NCBI GenBank assembly: GCA_049297375.1
Contig: JBAQUF010000039.1
Span: forward strand, 1-10,990
Length of the DNA: 10,990 nt
Direction of reading: 5' to 3'
Source: JAAZNV01 sp049297375
Lineage (GTDB): Bacteria > Patescibacteriota > WWE3 > UBA101185 > UBA10185
Shown: positions 1 to 6,039 of the stretch, one piece after another
How positions within the stretch are numbered: the first letter of the stretch is position 1
Layout of the letters: each line of letters starts with the position of its first letter
Made by a program: the position numbers and the translations under genes
The notes under the pieces: generated by a model
Seen by the model: only the letters and a program-made list of their open reading frames with translations
Databases searched by the model: none
Told to the model about the DNA's origin: nothing

Positions 1-1245
1 TTTTTACCTACTAGTATTCCAGGAATTAAGAATCTTAATATTAAACCACTAAACTTTATGAAAAGGTTGTCTGGAAACAAAAAGGCTGTATTTGTTCCTA
101 TCTTTATATTAATTACTATAGTTGTTAGTTTTATTTGGTACGGATTAAAAGCACCAAAAGCAAGCGTAAAGATATCTGTTCGCTCACAAGCTTTAACAAA
201 AAGTGTAACCATAAGGGTTAAGAGCGATACTTCAACAGATGTAAAAGGTAAGATACTTAGAGGAACTGTTTTATCAACTAACATTGAGTCAACTTTAGAA
301 AAAGACACCACCGGAACAAAAACCATAGGGGAAAAGGCTGAAGGAGAAATAATTATTTATAATAAAACATCTGATGAAATAAGTTTAGATGAAGGAGATA
401 AAGTTGTGTATGAGGGAAAATCTACAGACTTAAACTATTACCTTAAAGACGATGTCGATATTCCAGCCAGTACAGAAAACTCCTCGGATCCAAGTGTAAA
501 TATCTCTGGAGAAGCAACGGTTGATATTATTGCTGCTAGTGTAGGCGAATCCTTTAACATAGATGATGATAAATCCCTTGTTGTTTCTGGGTATAAGAAA
601 AGTGAACTTGCAGCAAAAACTAAAAGTGAAATAGATGGAGGAAAAAGTGAAGAAGTAAAGGTAGTAACAACAGACGACAGAACTAACCTTTCCAGCGAAC
701 TAAAGACACTAAGTACACAAAAAGCAGAGGATGACATTAAAAATAAGCTAGGTTCTGGACAAAAAATAATTACAGGATCAACTCAAGTTCAATTAGTTAA
801 AGAAAGCTTTACAAAGAATGTTGGGGACGAATCAGAAAAAATATCTCTAACACAAACTGTAAGTGGAGAAGGACTGACATACATGGAAAGCGAGTTAAAT
901 AGATTTATAGATGAATATGTAAAAGATGTAATTCCGGAAGGCTTTGTATTATCAGAACAAGACAGAGATGTTAAGGTGGAAGTTCTTGGAAACTCAACCA
1001 GCAGTGTCTTAACATCAAAAGAAGCAGATATTCAAGTTACTCTTAAAACATTTGTTATTCCTGATATTAATGAAGAAAGTATAAAGGAAGAATTAAAAGG
1101 CAAATCAGCATCCAGTGCACAAACAATACTAAGTTCTATAAAAAATGTTAATTCATACGAATTTCATCTTAGCCCTGTAGTACCGTTCTTTAGAAGTATT
1201 CCTAAAGATATCAGCAGAATACAAATTACCATAGAAAAGGAGTGA
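1..1245 (+). CDS. Baseplate J-like membrane-anchored protein, 5' end outside the window
   Basis: The frame is open from base 1, with no stop before the TGA at 1243-1245, so the gene very probably starts upstream. The first in-window ATG (58) has no Shine-Dalgarno site and lies only 20 codons in. Counting from that ATG, residues about 10-30 form one hydrophobic transmembrane helix after a basic stretch. A long, hydrophilic, Ser/Thr/Lys/Glu-rich region follows, presumably outside the membrane. It contains the segment TGTKTIGEKAEGEIIIYNKT, typical of the proteins called 'baseplate J-like' in Patescibacteria. That name comes from weak similarity to phage gp47/J. There are no phage genes here, and a cell-surface or envelope role is more plausible than a phage baseplate. 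Its stop region overlaps the ribosome site of ruvX, suggesting co-transcription. Family assignment is by recognition; function is unknown. Confidence 0.7.
   Translation, partial: FLPTSIPGIKNLNIKPLNFMKRLSGNKKAVFVPIFILITIVVSFIWYGLKAPKASVKISVRSQALTKSVTIRVKSDTSTDVKGKILRGTVLSTNIESTLEKDTTGTKTIGEKAEGEIIIYNKTSDEISLDEGDKVVYEGKSTDLNYYLKDDVDIPASTENSSDPSVNISGEATVDIIAASVGESFNIDDDKSLVVSGYKKSELAAKTKSEIDGGKSEEVKVVTTDDRTNLSSELKTLSTQKAEDDIKNKLGSGQKIITGSTQVQLVKESFTKNVGDESEKISLTQTVSGEGLTYMESELNRFIDEYVKDVIPEGFVLSEQDRDVKVEVLGNSTSSVLTSKEADIQVTLKTFVIPDINEESIKEELKGKSASSAQTILSSIKNVNSYEFHLSPVVPFFRSIPKDISRIQITIEKE
1238..1242 (+). promoter_or_regulatory. Shine-Dalgarno site of ruvX
   Basis: AGGAG stands 5 nt before the ATG at 1248, overlapping the last codons of the upstream gene. 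It favours ATG 1248 over the GTG at 1242. It is the only strong Shine-Dalgarno site before a gene in this window, and it belongs to an operon-internal gene. Confidence 0.75.
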
Positions 1246-1247
1246 GA

Positions 1248-1682
1248 ATGAATAAAAAGTTTAATCTAACATCCGCTATTATTCTTGGAATAGATTATGG
1301 CAAAACAAATATTGGTTTAGCTCTTGGTAGGAATGGTCTAACAACTCCCCTAGAAATAGTTCCGTCTAAAAACTTAAACAATGCTCTTATGAGAATAAAC
1401 AGAGTGGTTATTGAGAATAAAATAGATTTAATTGTATTAGGTCTTCCTTTAACGTCAGATAATAAAGATACACCAGAATCTTTGGAAGTTAGACAATTTG
1501 CAAAGATGCTAAAAACTAACATCAAGAGACCTGTGGAAATGCAAAATGAGTATGGTTCTTCAATTAAAGCGTTTGAGGAGGCAATAGATTTAGGAATACC
1601 TGAAAAACATAGAAGAACAAACGATCATTTAGCAGCTGAGTACATTTTAAGGCTCTACTACGATAAGAACGAGGTGGAATAA
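1248..1682 (+). CDS. ruvX: RuvX/YqgF family RNase H-like nuclease (putative Holliday junction resolvase / pre-16S rRNA nuclease)
   Basis: The protein has 144 residues, normal for YqgF/RuvX (about 135-160). The RNase H-like fold is recognisable by GIDYGKTNIGLA near the N-terminus (D16), the hydrophobic strand plus VLGLPL at 63-68, an acidic residue E101, and DHLAAEYIL with D126 near the C-terminus. Together these give the expected three acidic catalytic residues. The usual DER-LTT segment around the second acidic residue reads NEYGSS here, so the Arg and the Thr pair are lost. Family members process the 5' end of 16S rRNA in E. coli and have been proposed to resolve Holliday junctions; which applies here cannot be read from sequence. 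Start ATG 1248 is chosen for the AGGAG 5 nt upstream. The TAA stop (1680-1682) directly abuts the stop of the opposing zinc-ribbon gene. Confidence 0.85.
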   Translation: MNKKFNLTSAIILGIDYGKTNIGLALGRNGLTTPLEIVPSKNLNNALMRINRVVIENKIDLIVLGLPLTSDNKDTPESLEVRQFAKMLKTNIKRPVEMQNEYGSSIKAFEEAIDLGIPEKHRRTNDHLAAEYILRLYYDKNEVE

Positions 1683-1907
1683 CTACTCTTTTATCTTCAT
1701 AACTACCTTTTTAGATCCACATTTTAAGCATTCAAAGTTTTCTCCAGGCATAAGACATGATGGACACATGTAGACACCATTTTTATATACCATATCAACC
1801 TGACTGCATTTGTTACACAAAAATATAACATCGTCTCTATCTAAAAAACCACAATTAGGACACTTAAATTTAATATTTTTGTTTTCTTCAAATTCTTTTT
1901 CTTCCAT
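1683..1907 (-). CDS. Small four-CxxC zinc-ribbon protein, function unknown
   Basis: This encodes 74 residues with four CxxC pairs: C16/C19, C31/C34, C48/C51 and C60/C63. The pattern suggests two zinc-ribbon modules, each binding one zinc ion, or a tandem ribbon like the small archaeal and CPR proteins predicted to bind RNA. The N-terminus is acidic (MEEKEFEE) and the C-terminus basic. There is no catalytic domain, signal peptide or membrane segment. It is the only minus-strand gene before proS and lies tail to tail with ruvX with no base between the two stops. The ATG at 1905-1907 has no Shine-Dalgarno site, but a promoter-like pair ends 6 nt before it. The regular cysteine spacing makes a real gene very likely; its binding partner is unknown. 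Confidence 0.8.
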   Translation of the reverse strand: MEEKEFEENKNIKFKCPNCGFLDRDDVIFLCNKCSQVDMVYKNGVYMCPSCLMPGENFECLKCGSKKVVMKIKE

Positions 1908-1913
1908 AAGTAA

Positions 1914-1943
1914 ATACTAACAGAAAAACACATAGGCTCTCAA
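1914..1943 (-). promoter_or_regulatory. Probable promoter of the zinc-ribbon gene
   Basis: On the minus strand, TTGAGA (1943-1938, 5/6 to TTGACA) is followed after 18 nt by TAGTAT (1919-1914), which carries an extended -10 TG at 1922-1921. Only 6 nt separate the -10 from the ATG, so transcription would start at or next to the start codon, giving a leaderless mRNA. This is read by eye only. Confidence 0.45.
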
Positions 1944-2006
1944 ATTTATTAATAAACATTAGACTAGAAATAAAAGTTATTTAAATATAAAATTAAGAGA
2001 TAAACT

Positions 2007-2762
2007 ATGTATAAAAAATTACTAGATGGAAAAAAAGCAGTATTTTTTGACTTAGATGGAACAGTAGTAAAGGAAACAGAAGAGTTAATGATAAACGCTA
2101 TTCAAAAGGTACTGGATGAAGACCTTGAAGCTAGTTATATTAATGCAAAGGACTATAAACTGGACGGTCTTCCAGTATCTGAATCATGGAAAGCAATACT
2201 ATCAGTGAATAAGGAGATTACAGATAAAAAGGCTGATGAACTAACAGATTTAACAAACAAAGCGTATGTGGAGATAATAAAAACATCAGAAATAGAACCA
2301 ACAGAAGGTTTTTGGTCATTAGTATATGAGTTAAAAGAAGAAAAATCCTTTAAATTAGCTCTTTTAACAAATACCAGCAAATCTGTAGCAGATGTTGTAG
2401 TAGATAAACTTGATATTAGGGATACCTTTGATTTAATCATATGCGGAGATGAGGTAAAAAGAATAAAACCTAATCCTGAAATATACAAAAAGGCACTTAA
2501 AGTTCTTAAGCTTAAACCTAAAGATGTTTTAGCTTTTGAAGATTCTCCTGTAGGGGTGGAGGCAGCATTAAAAGCAAAGATAAGTACTGTTGTTATCTGG
2601 GACGAAAAAGTTCCAAAGTACTTATTCAAAAAAGGTATTGTTGACTACTTTGCAGACTTTTCCCCATTGCCTGGTAACTTAGATGAGACTCATATAGAGT
2701 CATTACGTAGAAAGTATAAAGAAGTTGAAGAAGCCAAGAAAAAACCAGCATCCCTTAATTAA
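2007..2762 (+). CDS. HAD-superfamily hydrolase, subfamily IA (phosphoglycolate phosphatase / beta-phosphoglucomutase-like)
   Basis: The protein has 251 residues and all four HAD motifs. Motif I is FFDLDGT, with nucleophile D15 and general acid D17. Motif II is LLTNT (T121). The motif III lysine is K154 in RIKPNPEIY. Motif IV is FEDSPVGVEAA with E178-D179, which binds magnesium. Residues about 20-100 between motifs I and II form a helical cap (type C1), as expected for subfamily IA. The family removes phosphate from small phosphorylated metabolites such as phosphoglycolate or sugar phosphates; the substrate cannot be named. The C-terminal 25 residues are charged and probably helical (RRKYKEVEEAKKK), a short extension to the fold. 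The upstream gap has AT-rich -10-like sequence (for example TAAAAT at 1988-1993) but no convincing -35 and only a weak purine run before ATG 2007. It lies 81 bp upstream of dnaA on the same strand. Confidence 0.85.
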   Translation: MYKKLLDGKKAVFFDLDGTVVKETEELMINAIQKVLDEDLEASYINAKDYKLDGLPVSESWKAILSVNKEITDKKADELTDLTNKAYVEIIKTSEIEPTEGFWSLVYELKEEKSFKLALLTNTSKSVADVVVDKLDIRDTFDLIICGDEVKRIKPNPEIYKKALKVLKLKPKDVLAFEDSPVGVEAALKAKISTVVIWDEKVPKYLFKKGIVDYFADFSPLPGNLDETHIESLRRKYKEVEEAKKKPASLN

Positions 2763-2776
2763 ACAATCCACATTGC

Positions 2777-2803
2777 TTGATAAATGTGGATAACTAATAT
2801 ACC
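2777..2803 (+). promoter_or_regulatory. Possible dnaA promoter with a DnaA box in its spacer
   Basis: TTGATA (2777-2782, 5/6 to the -35 consensus) is followed after 15 nt by TATACC (2798-2803). The spacing is short and the -10 is only a partial match. The perfect DnaA box at 2785-2793 would lie between the two hexamers, so bound DnaA could block RNA polymerase, as in known dnaA autoregulation. The regulation is inference. Confidence 0.4.
2785..2793 (-). promoter_or_regulatory. Perfect DnaA box upstream of dnaA
   Basis: TGTGGATAA is the exact reverse complement of the consensus TTATCCACA. A weaker 7/9 box, CAATCCACA, is at 2764-2772 on the plus strand. A perfect box 51 bp before the dnaA start fits autoregulation, or an origin split to both sides of dnaA as in Bacillus. 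Confidence 0.8.
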
Positions 2804-2811
2804 CTAACACT

Positions 2812-2826
2812 ACTGCTCAAAGCAGT
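2812..2826 (+). promoter_or_regulatory. Short hairpin in the dnaA leader
   Basis: ACTGCT and AGCAGT (2812-2817 and 2821-2826) form a perfect 6-bp stem with a CAA loop, ending 17 nt before the dnaA ATG. If the promoter proposed upstream is right, it lies in the 5' leader of a gene without a Shine-Dalgarno site. No run of T follows, so it is not a terminator. A role is unproven. Confidence 0.35.
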
Positions 2827-2843
2827 TCCTTCCCACAAATAAT

Positions 2844-4247
2844 ATGAACATAGAGTCTTTTGAAAATCCAAAAGAGTTCTGGAGAGCGGTTCTTGGCCAA
2901 GTCGAATTGGAGATATCTCCTATGGTCTATAAATCAGTAGTTGCTCGTACTCAAGTTGAATCCTTAAACAACAATTCAGTAACAATACTATGTGAAGATG
3001 ATTTTGTTAAAAAGAACTTAGAAAAGAAGCACATGGACCTTGTAACAAAGGCTATTAAAAATATTGCAGGGAAAAATTTGAGTATAAAAGTAAAGGTAAG
3101 CACAGATAAGAATGGCAGAGCAGAAAAAGAAGAAAAAGATGAGATGGGTCCTTTATTTTCTTCACAAAAAGATCCTAGTGTTGTTATAGAAGAAAAAAGG
3201 CACAAATCAAACTTAAGTTCAAAGTTCACTTTTGAAAACTATATTATTGGGAAAAACAATAATCTTGCATATGCAATAGCTACTGCAGTAGCCGAAAAAC
3301 CTGGGGAGTTATACAACCCCGTTTTTATTTACTCAAGAGTTGGACTTGGAAAGACACATCTGATACAAGCCATTGGAAACAGAGTAATAGAATCAAAACC
3401 TGGCACTAGAGTTATTTACACCACAGGAGAAGCCTTTACTAATGAGCTTATTGAAGCAATACAAAGTGGAAAAGGGAAAGGTCAGTACACAACAAATCAA
3501 TTTAGGGAGAAGTTCAGAAAAGCAGATGTTTTATTAATAGATGACGTTCAATTTATTATTGGAAGGGAAGCCACTCAAGAAGAATTTTTTCATACATTTA
3601 ATACCTTATACATGGCTGGCAAGCAAATTGTTATTACATCAGACAGACCACCAAAGGACTTTACTAACCTTGAAGATAGAATTACATCAAGATTTTCTAG
3701 TGGGATAATTGCAGATATTCAAAATCCAGATATGGAAATGAGAGCTGCAATACTTAGAGCAAAAAGGGACGAAAATAAGGACTTTGTACCAAATGAAGTT
3801 ATTAACTACATAGCAGAAAGGGTTGACTCAAACATTAGAGAGTTAGAAGGTGCTTACCTGCAAGTAGTTACTTATGCAAAAGCAAATGGATTGGAACTAA
3901 ACGTGGAACTTGCCTCAAGAGCTTTAGGGCAAACAATTAGAGAAAAGGTGGCAAAGAATGTAAATGTTAATGAAATTCTTAAAGCAGTGTGCCTCTATTA
4001 CTCTGTTAAAGCCCAGGATTTAAAAGGTAAAAGAAGAAATAGAGAGTTAGTTATACCAAGACAAGTGGCTATGTACCTCATGAAAGAAATTACAGATATG
4101 CCATTCATGACAATAGGAGAGTTTCTTGGAGGGAGAGATCACACTACAGTAATGTATGGGGTTGATAAGATACAAGCAGAAATGGCTCAAACAGGCAAAA
4201 CTACTCAAGACGTGGTTAACGTTAAACAAATAATATTTAACAATTAA
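2844..4247 (+). CDS. dnaA: Chromosomal replication initiator protein DnaA
   Basis: The 467-residue length is normal for DnaA. Domain I (about 1-82) contains the FWRAVLGQVE start and the EDDFVKKNLEKKH segment; domain II (about 83-126) is a charged linker. Domain III starts at FTFENYIIGKNN (about 128). It has Walker A around 164-171, Walker B LLIDDVQF with D233-D234, TQEEFFHTFN, sensor 1 ITSDRPP (264-270), the arginine-finger region RITSRF (279-284) and sensor 2 NIRELEG (R332). Domain IV ends in the box-binding signature GGRDHTTVMYG (D432, H433, T434, T435). The protein binds DnaA boxes, oligomerises with ATP and melts the origin. One oddity: Walker A reads SRVGLGKT instead of GGVGLGKT, so the first glycine of the P-loop is Ser164 and the next is Arg165. 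Lys170 and Thr171, which contact phosphate and magnesium, are intact. No Shine-Dalgarno site precedes ATG 2844. DnaA boxes flank the gene on both sides. Confidence 0.98.
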   Translation: MNIESFENPKEFWRAVLGQVELEISPMVYKSVVARTQVESLNNNSVTILCEDDFVKKNLEKKHMDLVTKAIKNIAGKNLSIKVKVSTDKNGRAEKEEKDEMGPLFSSQKDPSVVIEEKRHKSNLSSKFTFENYIIGKNNNLAYAIATAVAEKPGELYNPVFIYSRVGLGKTHLIQAIGNRVIESKPGTRVIYTTGEAFTNELIEAIQSGKGKGQYTTNQFREKFRKADVLLIDDVQFIIGREATQEEFFHTFNTLYMAGKQIVITSDRPPKDFTNLEDRITSRFSSGIIADIQNPDMEMRAAILRAKRDENKDFVPNEVINYIAERVDSNIRELEGAYLQVVTYAKANGLELNVELASRALGQTIREKVAKNVNVNEILKAVCLYYSVKAQDLKGKRRNRELVIPRQVAMYLMKEITDMPFMTIGEFLGGRDHTTVMYGVDKIQAEMAQTGKTTQDVVNVKQIIFNN

Positions 4248-4281
4248 AGTAGTGGATGTATATAAATAACAAATGAGTGTG

Positions 4282-4298
4282 GGCAAGTGAAACTAACT
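4282..4298 (+). repeat. Left arm of 17-bp inverted repeat framing oriC
   Basis: GGCAAGTGAAACTAACT is the exact reverse complement of 4636-4652. It begins 34 bp after the dnaA stop and ends 6 bp before the first perfect DnaA-box pair. It overlaps a weak 7/9 DnaA box (4278-4286). The match stops on both sides. Confidence 0.9.
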
Positions 4299-4303
4299 TT
4301 CTG

Positions 4304-4333
4304 TTGTGGATAAAGCAACATAGTTATCCACAA
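4304..4333. promoter_or_regulatory. Inverted pair of perfect DnaA boxes
   Basis: TTGTGGATAA (4304-4313) and TTATCCACAA (4324-4333) are perfect 10-bp inverted copies separated by 10 bp. Each contains the full 9-bp consensus, on the minus and plus strand respectively. They are the best DnaA-binding sites in the gap and probably its core loading sites. TTTTACACA (4336-4344, 7/9) follows directly. Confidence 0.85.
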
Positions 4334-4510
4334 TGTTTTACACATTAATTTAAATGTTATTAACACTTAAAATGTGCTTAAAAACCCTTTAAATAAAAGG
4401 AGATGTGGGGTTAAAACACCGTTTTCTATTGCTAATACAACAAATAAAGTTATATACAACACTGCAGACTTGTATTTGCTACCGTCACAACAGAAGAAGG
4501 ATTAATACAC

Positions 4511-4551
4511 TTATCAACACACCCTATTACTAGTACTACGTATTATATATA
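4511..4551 (+). promoter_or_regulatory. DnaA box plus DnaA-trio-like array and AT-rich unwinding segment
   Basis: TTATCAACA (4511-4519, 8/9 box) is followed by a GC-richer CACC (4520-4523). Then come the triplets CTA TTA CTA GTA CTA (4524-4538) and AT-rich sequence (4541-4550). This order of box, GC spacer, repeated triplets and AT segment is that described for the DnaA-trio element of Bacillus subtilis, where DnaA on one strand contacts 3'-GAT-5' repeats. Read on the lower strand, the triplets give 3'-GAT AAT GAT CAT GAT-5'. It is probably the site of initial unwinding. Confidence 0.65.
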
Positions 4552-4573
4552 CCTAGATCATATTGAAGATTAT

Positions 4574-4582
4574 TGTGGAAAA
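4574..4582 (-). promoter_or_regulatory. DnaA box, 8/9
   Basis: TGTGGAAAA differs from TGTGGATAA at one position. It sits in a small inverted repeat, TTGTG (4573-4577) and CACAA (4583-4587). It lies on the far side of the DnaA-trio-like array, so DnaA could also load from this side. Confidence 0.6.
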
Positions 4583-4609
4583 CACAAAACAATAACAAAA
4601 CAAATGTAA

Positions 4610-4615
4610 TATAAT
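4610..4615 (+). promoter_or_regulatory. Possible -10 element for the O-antigen-ligase-like gene
   Basis: TATAAT is a perfect match inside the AT-rich right end of the origin. No good -35 is visible upstream. The predicted start, near 4622, would give a leader of about 26 nt that contains the right arm of the inverted repeat. In such AT-rich DNA a chance match is possible. Confidence 0.35.
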
Positions 4616-4635
4616 ATTCTTATTATCTAAAAACT

Positions 4636-4652
4636 AGTTAGTTTCACTTGCC
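4636..4652 (-). repeat. Right arm of 17-bp inverted repeat framing oriC
   Basis: AGTTAGTTTCACTTGCC is the exact reverse complement of 4282-4298, 337 bp away. It covers the proposed TTG start codon (4648-4650) of the next gene, so anything binding here could affect its translation or transcription. No target-site duplication flanks the two arms. Confidence 0.9.
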
Positions 4653-5976
4653 TAGAAATCTGCTTAGAAATTTATTGTTAAGAATTACTATAAAAGATAC
4701 AGATAAAGATTATTTACTAAACATATCAAAGAAGCTCTTTCTTTTACTGGTTCTTCTTATCCCTTTAAACTTAGGTAAACATTTCATAACGTCAAATACG
4801 TATGTTTGGGGAGTACTTGTAGATTATTTGATTCCAACAATATATATACAAGACATACTAGTTTTAGTAATAGTCATTTTATGGATTTTAAGTGGTTGTG
4901 TTAAAAGAGTAAGTTGGAAAAAGATCTTAACGAGAAGAGAAATACAATTCTCTCTACTTTTTACCCTATCAACACTGTTTTCAGTGCTTTCTGCTTCCAG
5001 ACTTGTTCCATCAATGTATTTTTGGATTAGATTATTTCTTTATTTCTTAATTTTTATATACACATTTACTGAAATAAAGGTGGAGGATTACTTCTTTGAG
5101 ATACTAGATGCAATATCTTTGTCAGTCCTTTTAGTAAGTGTAATTGGTATACTTCAATACTTAAATAAAGGATCTATTTTTAATAATTACTTGTTTCTTG
5201 GTGAACAACCTTACTCTGCATCTACATGGGGTATAGCAAAGGAGTCATTACTAGGTAATGTAGTTGTTCCTTCTTATGGGTTATTTAGGCATCCTAACAC
5301 CTTTGGGGGATTTTTAGCGTTATCTTTAATCTTGATCTTCTCTTTTATTAAAAAGAGAAAGTTTTATGTTTACTCTTTTATCTTTGGCTTAGTTGCCTTG
5401 TTTTGTACTTTTAGTTATTCGTCTTGGTTAGCATTTGTCTTTGGCTTAATAATTCATCTCTTTCTTTTAGTACCCTCATCACACTACAAGCATTTTAATG
5501 ACCATAAGAAGAAGATAAAAGTATTGCTCATCACCTCTTTATTTTCTTTAGCTATGCTCATAATCCCCTTATTTCCAAGGATATCTAAATCTATAAATCC
5601 ATCTTTGTATAGAAGATCAAATTTGCTTATATCTTCATATAAAATCTTTAAAGAGTATCCTTTGTTTGGAGTAGGCCTAAATAATTTAACTATTTTTATA
5701 GATAGGTGTGTACCCGAGTCTAGAGATATTAGATTTACACAACCTGTACATAATATTTTTGCTTTAATAGCAGCAGAAACTGGGATATTTTCTTTTATAC
5801 TCTTTCTTCTCTTTTTGTTCTTTGTTTCAAAAAGATTAGTAAACTCAAGTTACTTTCATGTTTTTCTTATATCTTTTGCTCAAATACTAGTATTAGGCAG
5901 CTTAGATCACTACTTTTTAACTATTCATCAAACACTTCTCATGTTTTGGATTATTCTTGGCTTATCTATTCAATAA
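4648..5976 (+). CDS. O-antigen ligase / Wzy-type polymerase-like polytopic membrane protein
   Basis: The 442-residue protein is very hydrophobic, with roughly ten to twelve membrane helices from residue about 28 to the end. Typical Wzy_C-family features are present: RHPNTFGGF (H215-P216-N217), FGVGLNNL near 340-350 and, in the last third, VHNIFALIAAETGIF (H368, N369, E377), resembling the conserved H-N-E segment of the family. Such proteins join or polymerise lipid-linked glycans at the outer face of the cytoplasmic membrane. A CPR cell without lipopolysaccharide would use it on some other surface glycan or glycoprotein; this is inference. The start is uncertain. A stop lies at 4639-4641, no ATG is near, and TTG 4648 is the first usable codon (TTG 4675 is an alternative). 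The N-terminus is basic (PRNLLRNLLLRI), encoded by an imperfect repeat of CTAGAAAT / CTTAGAAAT. There are no glycosyltransferase genes alongside. Confidence 0.8.
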   Translation: MPRNLLRNLLLRITIKDTDKDYLLNISKKLFLLLVLLIPLNLGKHFITSNTYVWGVLVDYLIPTIYIQDILVLVIVILWILSGCVKRVSWKKILTRREIQFSLLFTLSTLFSVLSASRLVPSMYFWIRLFLYFLIFIYTFTEIKVEDYFFEILDAISLSVLLVSVIGILQYLNKGSIFNNYLFLGEQPYSASTWGIAKESLLGNVVVPSYGLFRHPNTFGGFLALSLILIFSFIKKRKFYVYSFIFGLVALFCTFSYSSWLAFVFGLIIHLFLLVPSSHYKHFNDHKKKIKVLLITSLFSLAMLIIPLFPRISKSINPSLYRRSNLLISSYKIFKEYPLFGVGLNNLTIFIDRCVPESRDIRFTQPVHNIFALIAAETGIFSFILFLLFLFFVSKRLVNSSYFHVFLISFAQILVLGSLDHYFLTIHQTLLMFWIILGLSIQ

Positions 5977-6026
5977 CTCTATAGCTTTCTATTATTTGTC
6001 TTCTGGATTTTAATTTTTAGTGTATA

Positions 6027-6032
6027 TATAAT
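6027..6032 (+). promoter_or_regulatory. -10 element of the solute-binding protein gene
   Basis: A perfect TATAAT ends 7 nt before ATG 6040, so transcription would begin at about the start codon. No convincing -35 is visible (TGGATT at 6004-6009 matches 3/6). The purines GAGAG at 6034-6038 are too close to the ATG to act as a ribosome site. Confidence 0.45.
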
Positions 6033-6039
6033 TGAGAGA

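Larger units (their letters stand above)
4248..4647. other. oriC: Probable chromosomal replication origin (oriC), non-coding
   Basis: This 400-bp gap after dnaA has no credible gene. It holds two perfect DnaA boxes as an inverted pair (4305-4313, 4324-4332) and two 8/9 boxes (4511-4519, 4574-4582). Weaker 7/9 matches are at 4278-4286, 4336-4344, 4357-4365 and 4373-4381. There is an AT-rich stretch at about 4345-4400, a DnaA-trio-like array at 4524-4538 and the AT segment 4541-4551. The middle, about 4401-4500, shows nothing I can name. A 17-bp perfect inverted repeat encloses all of the strong elements. Position next to dnaA, box density and unwinding element make an origin call strong, though no replication data or GC-skew plot was available. 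Confidence 0.85.

Noticed and set aside
1..1245. Prophage, suggested by the baseplate J name.
   Set aside because: No other phage gene is present, and proteins of this kind with a single membrane helix are common chromosomal genes in Patescibacteria.
1243..1245. UGA read as glycine, as in Gracilibacteria.
   Set aside because: TGA ends the first gene next to the ruvX ribosome site, and no other gene needs UGA to be read through.
2153..2629. Long antisense open frame of 158 codons over the HAD gene, with similar ones over other genes (438-737, 2951-3229, 4047-4286, 8450-8830).
   Set aside because: They lie opposite strongly supported genes, show Ser/Phe/Leu-rich compositions typical of reversed Lys/Glu-rich coding, and have no recognisable motifs.
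4401..4500. A small RNA or tRNA in the middle of the origin gap.
   Set aside because: No cloverleaf, stable hairpin, promoter-terminator pair or known motif could be seen.
4282..4652. The inverted repeat as terminal repeats of a MITE-like mobile element (371 bp, AT-rich).
   Set aside because: No target-site duplication: the bases outside the arms differ (GTGTG on the left, TAGAA on the right). The inside holds functional-looking origin elements, not a transposon remnant.
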